NCBI RefSeq assembly: GCF_003612555.1
Contig: NZ_RAZF01000006.1
Coordinates: forward strand, 1 to 64,000
From: Acutalibacter sp. 1XD8-33
Lineage (GTDB): Bacteria > Bacillota > Clostridia > Oscillospirales > Acutalibacteraceae
Direction: 5' to 3'
Length of the DNA stretch: 64,000 nt
Shown here: positions 22,829 through 31,976 of the stretch, piece by piece
Position numbering within the stretch: position 1 is the stretch's first letter
How the letters are laid out: each line of letters begins with the position of its first letter
Translations under genes and position numbers: made by a program
Notes under the pieces: generated by a model
What the model was told of the DNA's origin: nothing
Database searches by the model: none
Seen by the model: the letters and a program-made list of their open reading frames with translations, nothing else

Positions 22829-23652
22829 GGAGCATGGAAGAAAAGATCCTCTCCACGCCGGCGGGAGAGATCCACTATTGGACCAGCCGGACAGAGGAGG
22901 ACCGCTCCTGGCTGGTGATGCTGCCGGGGCTCACGGCGGACCATCGCCTCTTTGACAAGCAGATCGAGGGCTTTCAGGGGGACTACCGCTGCATGGTCTG
23001 GGACGCCCCCGCCCACGGAAGCTCCCGGCCTTTCCCCCTGGATTTCCTGATGGACGATCTGACCGGCTTTCTGGACCGGATTTTCCAGAAGGAGGGGATC
23101 CAGAATCCCCTTCTGATCGGCCAGTCCATGGGCGGCTACATCGCCCAGGCATTTATCCGGCGGTTCCCCGGCAGGGCGGCGGGCTTTGTCTCCATCGATT
23201 CCGCGCCCCTGAGCCGAAGCTATTTTTCCGGCTGGGAGCTGGCGCTTTTGAAGCACGCCACATGGATGTACCGCAGCATTCCCTGGCGTCTCCTGGTAAA
23301 AATCGGGTCGGAGGGCACGGCCACCTCCCCCTATGGGCGGGCGCTAATGGGGGAGATGATGGAATCCTACGAGAAGGGGGAGTACTGCGCCCTGGCGGGC
23401 CACGGCTACCGGCTGCTGGCGCTGGCGGTGGAGGCTCACGGGGACAGGGAGCCGGACTGCTCCACCCTTCTGCTCTGCGGGGAGAGGGACGGGGCCGGAT
23501 CCTCCCGGCGCTACAACCGGGCCTGGACAAAGCGCACGGGCTTCCCCCTGGTCTGGCTGAAGGGCGCGGGGCACAACTCCAACACCGACGCGCCCGAGGA
23601 GGTAAACCGCCGGATCGACGGCTTTGCCCGGGAAATTTTCGCCCGGAGATAA
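22825..23652 (+). CDS. Alpha/beta hydrolase
   Basis: 275 residues. Nucleophile elbow GQSMGGY with S101, oxyanion region LPGLTADHRLF, acid-bearing loop LLLCGERDGAGSS and catalytic histidine in KGAGHNSN. It is cytosolic, with no signal peptide. The start overlaps the ispG stop (ATGA); an alternative ATG at 22834 is possible. Probably an esterase, lipase or C-C hydrolase; the substrate is not predictable. It is followed 17 bases later by a histidine-phosphatase-fold gene, so two small hydrolases are interposed before polC. Confidence 0.82.
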   Translation: MRSMEEKILSTPAGEIHYWTSRTEEDRSWLVMLPGLTADHRLFDKQIEGFQGDYRCMVWDAPAHGSSRPFPLDFLMDDLTGFLDRIFQKEGIQNPLLIGQSMGGYIAQAFIRRFPGRAAGFVSIDSAPLSRSYFSGWELALLKHATWMYRSIPWRLLVKIGSEGTATSPYGRALMGEMMESYEKGEYCALAGHGYRLLALAVEAHGDREPDCSTLLLCGERDGAGSSRRYNRAWTKRTGFPLVWLKGAGHNSNTDAPEEVNRRIDGFAREIFARR

Positions 23653-23669
23653 GAAGAGAGGGGATTCCC

Positions 23670-24266
23670 ATGAAGCAGATCATCACCATCCAGCACTGCC
23701 AGTCGGAGCAGCACGTGAACGGCATGATGGGGCCCCTCACGGACCTGGGCCGGGAGCAGGCCGGGCGGCTGGGAGAGCGGCTGGGGGTGGAGCTGGCGGG
23801 CCAGTCCGTGAAGCTCTATTCCTCGGACCTGAAGCGGGCCGCTGAGACCGTCGCGCCTCTGGGGGAGAGGCTGGGCGTTTTGGTGGAGTACCGCCGGGAG
23901 CTGCGGGAGAAGAACTTCGGGCCGCTGGTAGACGGGAAAACCAAGGAATGGTATCGGGAACACTGCGACAATTTCGGAAACGGGATTGACGACCGGTGCA
24001 TTTCCGGCGCGGAGACCAAGCGGGAGATGTACGAGCGCCTCATGCCCTTCTGCCGGGAGGTCCTGGACCGCCCGGAGGACACGGTGGTTCTGGTGTCCCA
24101 CGGCGGGCTTCTGAGCGTGTGGAACATCCTGTGGCTGGGCCTGCCCACGGAGGCCATGAACCGCTGCGGCATCTTCGGCAGGGCCGGGGCCGTGGGAGTG
24201 TTCGATGTGTTCGAGGGCTGGGAGCGGCGCATTCTGCGCATCGGGGATCTGTCCTATATCAATTGA
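23670..24266 (+). CDS. Histidine phosphatase superfamily protein with altered RHG motif
   Basis: 198 residues. Phosphoglycerate-mutase-like fold: H9 in IQHCQSEQH, R56 in SSDLKRAAET, an acidic pair near E80, and H144 in VVLVSHGGLL. The arginine that normally precedes the phosphorylated histidine (RHG) is glutamine (Q8). Relatives with a T/I-Q-H start exist in Firmicutes as I recall, so this may be a subfamily trait rather than a dead enzyme. The likely activity is phosphomonoesterase of unknown substrate. Confidence 0.78.
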   Translation: MKQIITIQHCQSEQHVNGMMGPLTDLGREQAGRLGERLGVELAGQSVKLYSSDLKRAAETVAPLGERLGVLVEYRRELREKNFGPLVDGKTKEWYREHCDNFGNGIDDRCISGAETKREMYERLMPFCREVLDRPEDTVVLVSHGGLLSVWNILWLGLPTEAMNRCGIFGRAGAVGVFDVFEGWERRILRIGDLSYIN

Positions 24267-24284
24267 CACGGGGAGGGCGGCGGC

Positions 24285-27200
24285 TTGACCACCATCGGAG
24301 CGTTTTTTCAAAAGGAGCTGAACGGCGAGACCTTCCCCCAAGCCCTTCTGGCCGGGGAGATCACGGGCATGGCCATCAGCCGGGCGGACCGGTCCATCCA
24401 GGTATCCGCCCGGTTTTCTCAGTTTGTGGAGTACGAGGATATCCAGCGCCTGGGGCGGAAGCTCCAGGGGCCGGGATTGAGCCGCCTGATTCTGCGCCCC
24501 AGCTTTCCGGCGGACTGCTTCTCCCCGGAAAAACTTCCCTACTTTGCGGCGGCCTTAAAAGAGGAGGATGCCAGCCTCAACGGCAGCCTGCTGGGGGCAC
24601 AGGCCCGGCTGAAGGACGGCAGGCTGGTGGTCGCCCTGGCCCACGGGGGATACGAGCTGCTGGAGGCCCGGGGCACCGCCGGAAAGATGGCAGGGCTGAT
24701 CCGGGACTGGTTTGGCGTGGACTGTCTGGTGGAATTCGCCGGAAAGCTCACCGTAAAGGAGGGGGATGGCTCTCTGCTGGAGCAGGTCCACCATGAGGAA
24801 ACCTTACGCCGCCGGGAGGCTGTGATCCAGGAGATGGAGGAATATGAGGAGGCCATGGCGGACCAGAACGCCAAGAGGAAGATCGAGGTGCGGGAGGGAG
24901 CTAGCCTTTTGCCCCAGATTATTCCCGAAACCGCCCGGCCGGTGATGGGGTCCCTGCCCAAGGGCAAGCCCATCCCCCTGAGGGATCTGACCTTAGAAAC
25001 CGGCAACGCTGTAGTGTGGGGAGAGATTTTTGATGTCCAATCCAAGGAAACCCGGGATGGTTCCAAAAAAATCTATTCCATCGATATCACCGACTATACC
25101 AGCTCCACCACCCTGAAAATCATCCAGGAGGCAAGCCTCTGCAAGGACCTGGATCAGAAGCTGAAAAAGGGTCAGACCATTCTGGTGCGGGGCGCGCTGG
25201 AATATGATAAGTATGACCGGGAAAACGTGCTGCGGCCTCGGGCCATTGCCACAGTGGACCAGGTAGAAGTGGTGGACAACGCCCGGGAAAAGCGGGTAGA
25301 GCTCCATCTGCACAGCAGCATGTCGGAGCTGGACGGCATTACCCCCGCCGGGGAGCTGATCCGCCAGGCCGCGAAATGGGGCCAGAAGGCCGTGGCTATC
25401 ACCGACCATGGAGTAGCTCAGGCCTTCCCGGAGGTAATGAACGCCCAGGAGGCCATCAACAAAGAGGACCCGGAATTCAAGGTAATCTATGGGGTGGAGG
25501 CCTACTTCGTCAACGATCTGGTGCCCGCCGCCGTGGGGGAGACGAACCATCCCCTGGACGGGGAGTTCATCTGCTTTGACCTGGAAACCACCGGCCTCTC
25601 CGCCAAAAAGGACCGGATTACGGAAATTGGTGCGGTACGGATCCGGGACGGCCGGGTTACTGACCATTTTGACACCTTCGTGAACCCGGAGAGGCCCATT
25701 CCCCCCAAGATCACCCAGCTCACCGGCATCACGGATGAGATGGTGAAGGACGCTCCCGGCGAGAGAAAGGCGCTGTCTCAATTCTATGATTTTTGCGGGG
25801 AGGGCGCGGTGCTGGTGGCACACAACGCGGGCTTTGACACCAGCTTCCTCCGGGCGGCGGGCGAGCGCGCGGGCAGACCTTTCGCCTCCCCCTATATCGA
25901 CACCGTGCCCATGTGCCGTTCCCTTTTGAAGGACATCAAGGACTGCAAGCTGGATACCGTGGCCAGATACCTGAAGCTGGGGGATTTCAACCACCACCGG
26001 GCGGACGACGACGCCGCTATGCTGGGAGAAATCTTCCTGGACCTGGTCCGCCGTCTGCGGGAGCAGGGGGCCAAAACCGTGGCCCAGGTGAACACTGCCC
26101 TGGCCGGGGGGGACCCGAAAAAGCTCCGGTCCTATCATCAGATTATTCTGGTGAAGAATCATACTGGTCTAAAAAATCTCTACCGCCTCATCTCCGCCGG
26201 GCATCTGGACTATTTCTACCGTCACCCCCGGATTCCCAAAAGCCTTTTGAACAAGCACCGGGAAGGGCTCCTCATCGGAAGCGCCTGTGAGGCCGGGGAG
26301 CTGTTCCGGGCCATGGTCCAGGGGGAGAGCTTCGAGAACCTGTGCAAAATCGCGGAGTATTACGATTACCTGGAGATCCAGCCCATTGGCAACAACATGT
26401 TTATGGTGCGAAACGGCGATACCGATGAAGAGGGCCTGCGGGAGTACAACCGCACCATTATAAAAATCGGCGAGAAGCTGGGCAAGCCGGTGGTTGCCAC
26501 CGGCGACGTGCATTTCAAGGACCCAAAGGACGCGGATTTCCGCCGGGTTATCATGAAAAACTTCGCCGATGGCGACCAGCAGGCCCCCCTCTATATGCGG
26601 ACTACCGCCGAGATGCTCAGGGAATTCGAATACCTTGGGAAGGAGAAAGCCTACGAGGTGGTAGTGGAAAATCCCAACAAGATCGCGGACATGGTGGACC
26701 GGGTGCGCCCAGTGCCCAACGGCAATTTCCCGCCCTTCATCGAGGGGGCCCAGGAGCAGCTGGTGGAGATCACCTGGCGGCGAGCAAAGGAGCGCTACGG
26801 CGACCCCCTGCCGGAGATCGTGGAGGCGCGGCTGAACAAGGAGCTGGGCTCCATCATCAAACACGGCTTCTCCGTGCTCTACATGACCGCCCAGAAGCTG
26901 GTGGCGGACAGCGAGTCCCACGGGTATCTGGTGGGGTCCCGGGGGTCCGTGGGGTCCTCCTTCGTGGCCAGCATGTCGGGCATCTCCGAGGTGAACCCCC
27001 TGGAGCCCCACTATATCTGCCCCAAATGCAGGCACAGCGAGTTCATCACTGACGGCAGCTACGACTCCGGCTTCGACCTGCCCCCCAAGAACTGCCCCGT
27101 CTGCGGGGAGCCCATGGACCGAGACGGCCACACCATCCCCTTCGAGACCTTCCTGGGCTTTGACGGGGACAAGGTGCCGGACATCGACCTGAACTTCTCC

Positions 27201-28619
27201 GGGGAGCAGCAGAGCGAGTCCCACCGGTATACAGAGGTGCTCTTTGGCCGGGACAATGTGTTCAAGGCGGGGACCATCTCCACCGTGGCGGAAAAGACCG
27301 CCTACGGCTATGTGAAGAGCTACGCGGAGGAGCGGGACCGCACCCTCCACAACGCGGAGATGAAGCGGCTGGCCCTGGGGTGCACCGGCGTGAAGCGCAC
27401 CACGGGCCAGCATCCCGGCGGCATGATCGTCATCCCCCGGGGCATGGAGGTCTACGATTTCTGCCCGGTGCAGCACCCGGCCAACGACCAGAAATCCCCC
27501 AACATCACCACCCACTTCGACTTCCACTCCATCCACGACAATGTGTGCAAGCTGGACGAGCTGGGCCATGATGTGCCCACCATCTACCACTATCTGGAGG
27601 AGTACACCGGCATCCCGGTGATGAAGGTCTCCATGAGCGACCCGGAGGTGATGAGCCTGTTCAGCTCCCCGGCGGCCCTGGGCATCACCCCGGAGGACAT
27701 CGGCGGGGTGAAAACAGGAACCCTCTCCCTGCCCGAGCTGGGCACGCCCTTTGTCCGGGGGATGCTGGAGGAGTGCAAGCCCACCCGCTTCTCCGACTTT
27801 CTACAGATTTCCGGCCTGTCTCACGGCACGGACGTGTGGCTGGGCAACGCCCAGGAGCTGATCCAGGAAGGTACCTGTACCATTTCCGAGGTCATCGGCA
27901 CTCGAGACCAGATTATGGTTTACCTCTTGAATAAGGGCCTGGACCCCAAGATGGCCTTTAAGATCATGGAGATCGTGCGAAAGGGTAAGGCGGGCAAGTT
28001 GCTCACAGAGGAGCATATCGCGGCCATGAAGGACCACGACGTGCCTCAGTGGTACATCGACTCCTGCTTCAAGATCAAGTACATGTTCCCCAAGGCCCAC
28101 GCTGCAGCCTATATGATCGCGGCTCTGCGCCTGGGTTGGTACAAGGTGCACAGGCCCATTGAGTTCTACGCGGCCTACTTCACCGTGCGCAGCACGGACT
28201 TCGACGGGGCTACGGCCTTGGGCGGACCGGATCAGGTGCGGATGCGGATGCAGGACCTGGACCAGAGGATCAAAAACCGGGAGGCCAGCGCCAAGGAGGA
28301 GTCCGAGTTTGAAACCCTACAGATCATTAACGAGATGATGGCTAGAAAAATTCAGCTGCTGCCGGTGGACCTGTACAAATCCTCCGCCAGCCAATTTTTG
28401 GTGGAGGAGGGGAAAATCCGCCTGCCCTTCTCCAGCCTGAAGGGCGTGGGGGAGGCCGCCGCGGCCAGCCTGGAGGAGGCCCGGAAAAGCGGCGGGGAGT
28501 ACATCTCTGTGGACGACGTGCAGGCCCGGGCGAAGGTCTCCACTGCGGTGATCGACACCCTGCGGGGCGTGGGGGCTTTGAGCGGCCTGCCAGAGAGCAA
28601 CCAGATCACTCTATTCTAG
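24285..28619 (+). CDS. polC: DNA polymerase III alpha subunit, PolC type
   Basis: 1444 residues, the size of Gram-positive PolC. Order: N-terminal domain; OB-fold (about 240-330); PHP domain beginning ELHLHSSMSELDG near 337, interrupted by a DEDD 3'-5' exonuclease (FDLETTGLS near 430, HNAGFDTSFL, HHRADDDA); zinc-type cysteines YICPKCRHSEF / NCPVCGEP (about 909-940); polymerase palm with PDIDLNFSGE near 965; and fingers with FPKAHAAAYMIAAL. It is the replicative polymerase with proofreading. The start codon is TTG after GGAGGG. The final G of the TAG stop is the first base of the inserted element at 28619. Confidence 0.96.
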   Translation: MTTIGAFFQKELNGETFPQALLAGEITGMAISRADRSIQVSARFSQFVEYEDIQRLGRKLQGPGLSRLILRPSFPADCFSPEKLPYFAAALKEEDASLNGSLLGAQARLKDGRLVVALAHGGYELLEARGTAGKMAGLIRDWFGVDCLVEFAGKLTVKEGDGSLLEQVHHEETLRRREAVIQEMEEYEEAMADQNAKRKIEVREGASLLPQIIPETARPVMGSLPKGKPIPLRDLTLETGNAVVWGEIFDVQSKETRDGSKKIYSIDITDYTSSTTLKIIQEASLCKDLDQKLKKGQTILVRGALEYDKYDRENVLRPRAIATVDQVEVVDNAREKRVELHLHSSMSELDGITPAGELIRQAAKWGQKAVAITDHGVAQAFPEVMNAQEAINKEDPEFKVIYGVEAYFVNDLVPAAVGETNHPLDGEFICFDLETTGLSAKKDRITEIGAVRIRDGRVTDHFDTFVNPERPIPPKITQLTGITDEMVKDAPGERKALSQFYDFCGEGAVLVAHNAGFDTSFLRAAGERAGRPFASPYIDTVPMCRSLLKDIKDCKLDTVARYLKLGDFNHHRADDDAAMLGEIFLDLVRRLREQGAKTVAQVNTALAGGDPKKLRSYHQIILVKNHTGLKNLYRLISAGHLDYFYRHPRIPKSLLNKHREGLLIGSACEAGELFRAMVQGESFENLCKIAEYYDYLEIQPIGNNMFMVRNGDTDEEGLREYNRTIIKIGEKLGKPVVATGDVHFKDPKDADFRRVIMKNFADGDQQAPLYMRTTAEMLREFEYLGKEKAYEVVVENPNKIADMVDRVRPVPNGNFPPFIEGAQEQLVEITWRRAKERYGDPLPEIVEARLNKELGSIIKHGFSVLYMTAQKLVADSESHGYLVGSRGSVGSSFVASMSGISEVNPLEPHYICPKCRHSEFITDGSYDSGFDLPPKNCPVCGEPMDRDGHTIPFETFLGFDGDKVPDIDLNFSGEQQSESHRYTEVLFGRDNVFKAGTISTVAEKTAYGYVKSYAEERDRTLHNAEMKRLALGCTGVKRTTGQHPGGMIVIPRGMEVYDFCPVQHPANDQKSPNITTHFDFHSIHDNVCKLDELGHDVPTIYHYLEEYTGIPVMKVSMSDPEVMSLFSSPAALGITPEDIGGVKTGTLSLPELGTPFVRGMLEECKPTRFSDFLQISGLSHGTDVWLGNAQELIQEGTCTISEVIGTRDQIMVYLLNKGLDPKMAFKIMEIVRKGKAGKLLTEEHIAAMKDHDVPQWYIDSCFKIKYMFPKAHAAAYMIAALRLGWYKVHRPIEFYAAYFTVRSTDFDGATALGGPDQVRMRMQDLDQRIKNREASAKEESEFETLQIINEMMARKIQLLPVDLYKSSASQFLVEEGKIRLPFSSLKGVGEAAAASLEEARKSGGEYISVDDVQARAKVSTAVIDTLRGVGALSGLPESNQITLF

Positions 28620-28782
28620 GGCGTGTTCACATAAGCGTTCGCACACACCTTTTTGGCAGATTTTCGTCATCTTCCGCGTTAAAAATTCTTGTAGTACGGC
28701 AAGTACGTCTGGGGATTTTTGCCTTGAATCTGACAAAAATCTGCTCAAAAATCCGCATACTCAGCATATGGGAACACGCCCT
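28618..28782. mobile_element. MITE-like element at the polC stop codon
   Basis: Termini GGGCGTGTTCACATA (28619-28633) and TATGGGAACACGCCC (28767-28781) are inverted repeats with one mismatch, each flanked by TA (28617-28618 and 28782-28783). Pairing continues imperfectly inward for about 55 bases on each side (TTTTGGCAGATTTTCGTCA versus TTTTGAGCAGATTTTTGTCA), so the unit can fold back on itself. No coding capacity. TA duplication suggests mobilisation by an IS630/Tc1- or IS5-group transposase in trans. Confidence 0.75.
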
Positions 28783-28807
28783 AAAAAATCACAGGGAGGC
28801 AGACAGT

Positions 28808-29824
28808 ATGAGAGAACTGATAAAACCCCAACGTATTCATCCAGGTGACACCGTCGCCACGATTTCGATATCCGGCGGCAGAGCAGGCGACAAGGACATG
28901 ATCTGGCGCTACGAGCTGGGCAAGCGGCGGCTTCAGGAGGTCTTCGGCCTGAAGGTAGTGGAAACGCCCCACGCCCTGGCTGGCAACGAGTACACCTATC
29001 AGCACCCGGAGTCCCGGGCATCTGACCTCCATTGGGCGCTGGAAAACCCGGAGGTCAAAGCCATCATCGCGAACATGGGCGGGGACGATTCCTACCGTCT
29101 GTTCCCTTACTTGGACTACGACCTTATACGCTCCCATCCCAAGATATTCGTGGGATTCTCAGATATAACCACCACATGTTGCATATTTGCCTATGCCGGG
29201 GTCATGAGCTACTACGGCCCCAACCTGCTCACGCCCATCGCCCAGCCGGGACATTTGGACAGCTACACAGAGAATGCCGTGCGCCGGGCGCTCTTTTCCG
29301 GCGAGGCCATCGGCCCGATAGTTCCCTGCCCGAAATACACGCCTATCGAGTGGCAGGACAAGCCGGAAGAAGATATAGTTTGGCATGACAACCCGGGTTA
29401 CCAGCTTATCCAGGGCAGGGGAAAGGTACAGGGTAGGCTCATTGGAGGCTGCCTGGGCCCGTTACAGCAGATAATGGGCACAAATATCTTCCCCGGCAGA
29501 GAGCTCTGGGAGGGGAGCATCCTGTTTGTGGAAAACGGCTCCCCCTATGGCAGTGCTCTGGCCGGGCTCCACGGCTGGCGGGCCCTGGCGGCCTGCGGCG
29601 CGCTGGGCGCCTGCGCGGGTCTGCTCACCCCCGCCATGACAGAAGAGGAAACCCGGATCTTGCGAAAGATTCTGAAATATGAAGTGGGCCGGGAGGATCT
29701 TCCCGTGCTGGCCAACGTGGACTTCGGCCACCGCACGCCCATGACGGTCCTGCCGGTGGGCGCTCTGGCGGAGATCGACTGCGAAATCGGCGGCTTTGCC
29801 ATCCTGGAGAGCGGCGTGAGCTGA
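28808..29824 (+). CDS. S66-family peptidase (LD-carboxypeptidase / MccF-like)
   Basis: 338 residues. The N-terminal RIHPGDTVATISIS and the nucleophile region ANMGGDDSYRLFPYLDY (S95) are S66 signatures; the GGDDS form is nearer the microcin-immunity MccF branch than to LdcA. SGGWRALAACGALG-like and VDFGHRTP segments carry the later catalytic Glu/His region. It hydrolyses L,D-peptide or acyl-amidate bonds in the cytosol, either in muropeptide recycling or in detoxifying aminoacyl-nucleotide antibiotics. The ATG at 28808 follows AGGGAGG. It is single, with repeats on both sides. Confidence 0.86.
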   Translation: MRELIKPQRIHPGDTVATISISGGRAGDKDMIWRYELGKRRLQEVFGLKVVETPHALAGNEYTYQHPESRASDLHWALENPEVKAIIANMGGDDSYRLFPYLDYDLIRSHPKIFVGFSDITTTCCIFAYAGVMSYYGPNLLTPIAQPGHLDSYTENAVRRALFSGEAIGPIVPCPKYTPIEWQDKPEEDIVWHDNPGYQLIQGRGKVQGRLIGGCLGPLQQIMGTNIFPGRELWEGSILFVENGSPYGSALAGLHGWRALAACGALGACAGLLTPAMTEEETRILRKILKYEVGREDLPVLANVDFGHRTPMTVLPVGALAEIDCEIGGFAILESGVS

Positions 29825-29827
29825 TGG

Positions 29828-30060
29828 AAAGGTCGTGGGACTCTGTCCCACACCCTGCAAACTTTTTGAAAAGAAGTTTAAGACGTTACCTTCGGTAAGT
29901 CTCAAAAACTTTTACCCACTCCTCACTTCGTTCGTCGTGAACGATTCTATTGACAAGCATTGACCGGTCCAGCTGGTCTTAAGCTGGTCGTCGTGTGGGG
30001 GCGAAACCCCACGATCTTGCCGGAATGCGCGTTTCTGTGCGCATGGAGGCCACTCCGTAT
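29828..30060 (+). repeat. Mosaic intergenic repeat, copy E
   Basis: Hairpin GTGGGAC / GTCCCAC (29835-29851), ACTTTTTGAAAAGAAGT palindrome, GACGTTACC / GGTAAGTC hairpin (29882-29901), the CTTTTACCCACTCCTCACTT...CGTCGTGAACG module, the GACCGGTCCAGCTGGTCTTAAG module, and GGAGGCCACTCCGTAT at its end. All are shared with copies A-D or with 1440-1530. Hairpins 1 and 2 are absent. It occupies most of the 29825-30145 gap. Confidence 0.7.
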
Positions 30061-30082
30061 GACTCCCGAAAAACTTTCCCTC

Positions 30083-30111
30083 TTGACAAAAGCTCTTTAT
30101 TAGTTTATTAT
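30083..30111 (+). promoter_or_regulatory. Promoter of the histidine operon
   Basis: TTGACA (30083-30088), 17-base spacer, TATTAT (30106-30111), 34 bases ahead of hisZ. The leader is too short for a T-box, so no histidine attenuator is visible. Confidence 0.75.
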
Positions 30112-30145
30112 AGTAGCACAGTAAATTGCAAGGAGATCAAAACCC

Positions 30146-31342
30146 ATGAGAGAGTATAGCAAGCTCACGCCGGAGGGGGTCCGGGACGTGCTCTTCGAGG
30201 AGTGCCGGGCCCACCGGGAGGCCCAGCGGCGGCTGGAGGCCATCTTCCGCTGCCGGGGATACCGGGAGGTGGTCACCCCCGGGCTGGAGTATTACGATGT
30301 GTTCAGTCTGGCGGCGATCCCCCAGGAGGAGATGTACAAGTCCACCGACGGGGCCGGGCGGCTGCTGGTCTTCCGGCCGGACTCCACCCTGCCCATCGCC
30401 CGCATGGCCGCCGCCCGCCTCCAGGGCCACAGCCGCCCCATCCGCCTGTACTATAGCCAGAGCGTGTTCCGCACCTGGCCGGCCCTGTCCGGCCACAGCC
30501 ACGAGTCCGCCCAGATGGGGGTGGAGCTGCTGGGCGCGGACGGAATCCAGGCGGACCTGGAGGTGATCTGTACGGCGGTGGAGGCCCTGCGCACCGTGAG
30601 CCAGGACTTCCGCCTGGAGCTGGGCTACGCGGGGCTGTTTCAGCTTCTGGCCGGACGGCTGGAGGTGTCCCCGGCCAAGCGGGAGGAGATCCGGGCCACC
30701 ATCGAGGCCAAGAATTACGGCGCTCTGGGGGAGCTGCTGGACCCCCTGGGGGACTGCCCGGAGGCCCAGGCCATCCGCCGCCTGCCCCGGCTGTTCGGCG
30801 GGGAGGAGGCCCTGGCCGAGGCGGAGAGCTGGGAGCTGGACGGAGAGGCCGCCCGCACCCTGGAGTATCTGCGGGGCCTGTATGGCGCCCTGAACAAGCT
30901 GGGGCTGGGCCACCGTCTCATGGTGGACCTGGGCCTTGTGCAGCGGAACGACTACTACACCGGGGTGGTGTTCAGCGGGTATGTCCAGGACCAGGGCAGG
31001 CCCGTGCTCACCGGCGGGCGCTACGACCGGCTCTGCGGGATGTTCGGCCCGGACATGCCCGCGGCGGGATTTGCCATGGATATGGAGGCTGCGGCGCGGC
31101 TGCTGGCCCCCCGGCTGGACCCGGAGGAGCCCCCCCAGGTGCTGGTGCACGGGGAGCCGGGCTGGGAGCTGGAGGCCCAGAAGATGGTGATGGAGCTGAC
31201 CTCCCTGGGCATTGCCTGCGAGTGCTCTGTGTGGGACGCCCGTTCCAGGGCTCTGGAGCGGGCCAGAGAGGCGGGGATTCCCAAGGTGCTCTGCGTGGGA
31301 GAGGAAGCCATAGAAATCAATGTGGGAGGCGGGGAGACATGA
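30146..31342 (+). CDS. hisZ: ATP phosphoribosyltransferase regulatory subunit
   Basis: 398 residues. Histidyl-tRNA-synthetase-like fold without the anticodon-binding activity: TPEGVRDVLFEEC, YYDVFSL, RPDSTLPIARMAA, YYSQSVFR, GLVQRNDYYTGVVFSGY. It combines with short HisG to form the octameric first enzyme of histidine synthesis and confers feedback inhibition. The ATG follows AAGGAG. The stop overlaps hisG (ATGA). Confidence 0.94.
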   Translation: MREYSKLTPEGVRDVLFEECRAHREAQRRLEAIFRCRGYREVVTPGLEYYDVFSLAAIPQEEMYKSTDGAGRLLVFRPDSTLPIARMAAARLQGHSRPIRLYYSQSVFRTWPALSGHSHESAQMGVELLGADGIQADLEVICTAVEALRTVSQDFRLELGYAGLFQLLAGRLEVSPAKREEIRATIEAKNYGALGELLDPLGDCPEAQAIRRLPRLFGGEEALAEAESWELDGEAARTLEYLRGLYGALNKLGLGHRLMVDLGLVQRNDYYTGVVFSGYVQDQGRPVLTGGRYDRLCGMFGPDMPAAGFAMDMEAAARLLAPRLDPEEPPQVLVHGEPGWELEAQKMVMELTSLGIACECSVWDARSRALERAREAGIPKVLCVGEEAIEINVGGGET

Positions 31343-31962
31343 GGCCGCTGCGGATTGCCCTGACGAAGGGCCGGTTGGAGACCTCCACCGTGAAGCTGAT
31401 GGAGAGGGCCGGGCTGGACTGCTCCGCCCTGAGAGACAAGGGCCGCAAGCTGATCCTGCCGGTGGAGGACAGCCTGGAGGCGGTGCTGGCAAAGGCCGGG
31501 GACGTGATCACCTATCTGGAGCACGGGGTCTGCGACCTGGGCGTGGTGGGCAAGGACGTGATCATGGAGCGGGGCGGCCAGTTCTTCGAGATTCTGGACC
31601 TGCGCTTCGGCCAGTGCGCCTTTGCCCTGGCGGCCCCGGCCGGGGCGGATTTTTACGGGGGCTACCAGGGCAAGACCATTGCCACCAAGTACCCCAACGT
31701 GGCCCGGCGGTTTTTCCAGAGCAAGGCCATGGACGTGCGGGTGATCAAGATCGAGGGCTCGGTGGAGCTGGCCCCCCTTCTGGGCCTGGCGGACGGCATC
31801 GTGGACCTTGTGGAGACGGGTTCCACCCTGCGGGAAAACGGCCTTGCGGTGGTGGAGCCGGTGGCCCAGGTCTCGGCCCGGCTGATCGTGAACGCCGCCA
31901 GCCTGAAGCTGCGCAAGGGGGAGATCGAGGACTTCGCCGCCCGGCTGGAGGCGCAGCTCTAG
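31339..31962 (+). CDS. hisG: ATP phosphoribosyltransferase, short form
   Basis: 207 residues, lacking the C-terminal regulatory domain and therefore the short, HisZ-dependent type. Recognised by RIALTKGRLETSTVKLMERAG, DVITYLEHGVCDLGVVGKD, and the PRPP-binding DGIVDLVETGSTLRENG. It condenses ATP and PRPP, the committed step. It is translationally coupled to hisZ. The next operon gene, hisD, is separated by the 535-bp gap filled by repeat copy C. Confidence 0.95.
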   Translation: MRPLRIALTKGRLETSTVKLMERAGLDCSALRDKGRKLILPVEDSLEAVLAKAGDVITYLEHGVCDLGVVGKDVIMERGGQFFEILDLRFGQCAFALAAPAGADFYGGYQGKTIATKYPNVARRFFQSKAMDVRVIKIEGSVELAPLLGLADGIVDLVETGSTLRENGLAVVEPVAQVSARLIVNAASLKLRKGEIEDFAARLEAQL

Positions 31963-31976
31963 GAGACGGATGATGA

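Noticed and set aside
29990-30145. T-box or other histidine-responsive leader ahead of hisZ
   Set aside because: The promoter leaves a leader of less than 35 nt and no AGGGTGGNACCGCG-like motif is present.
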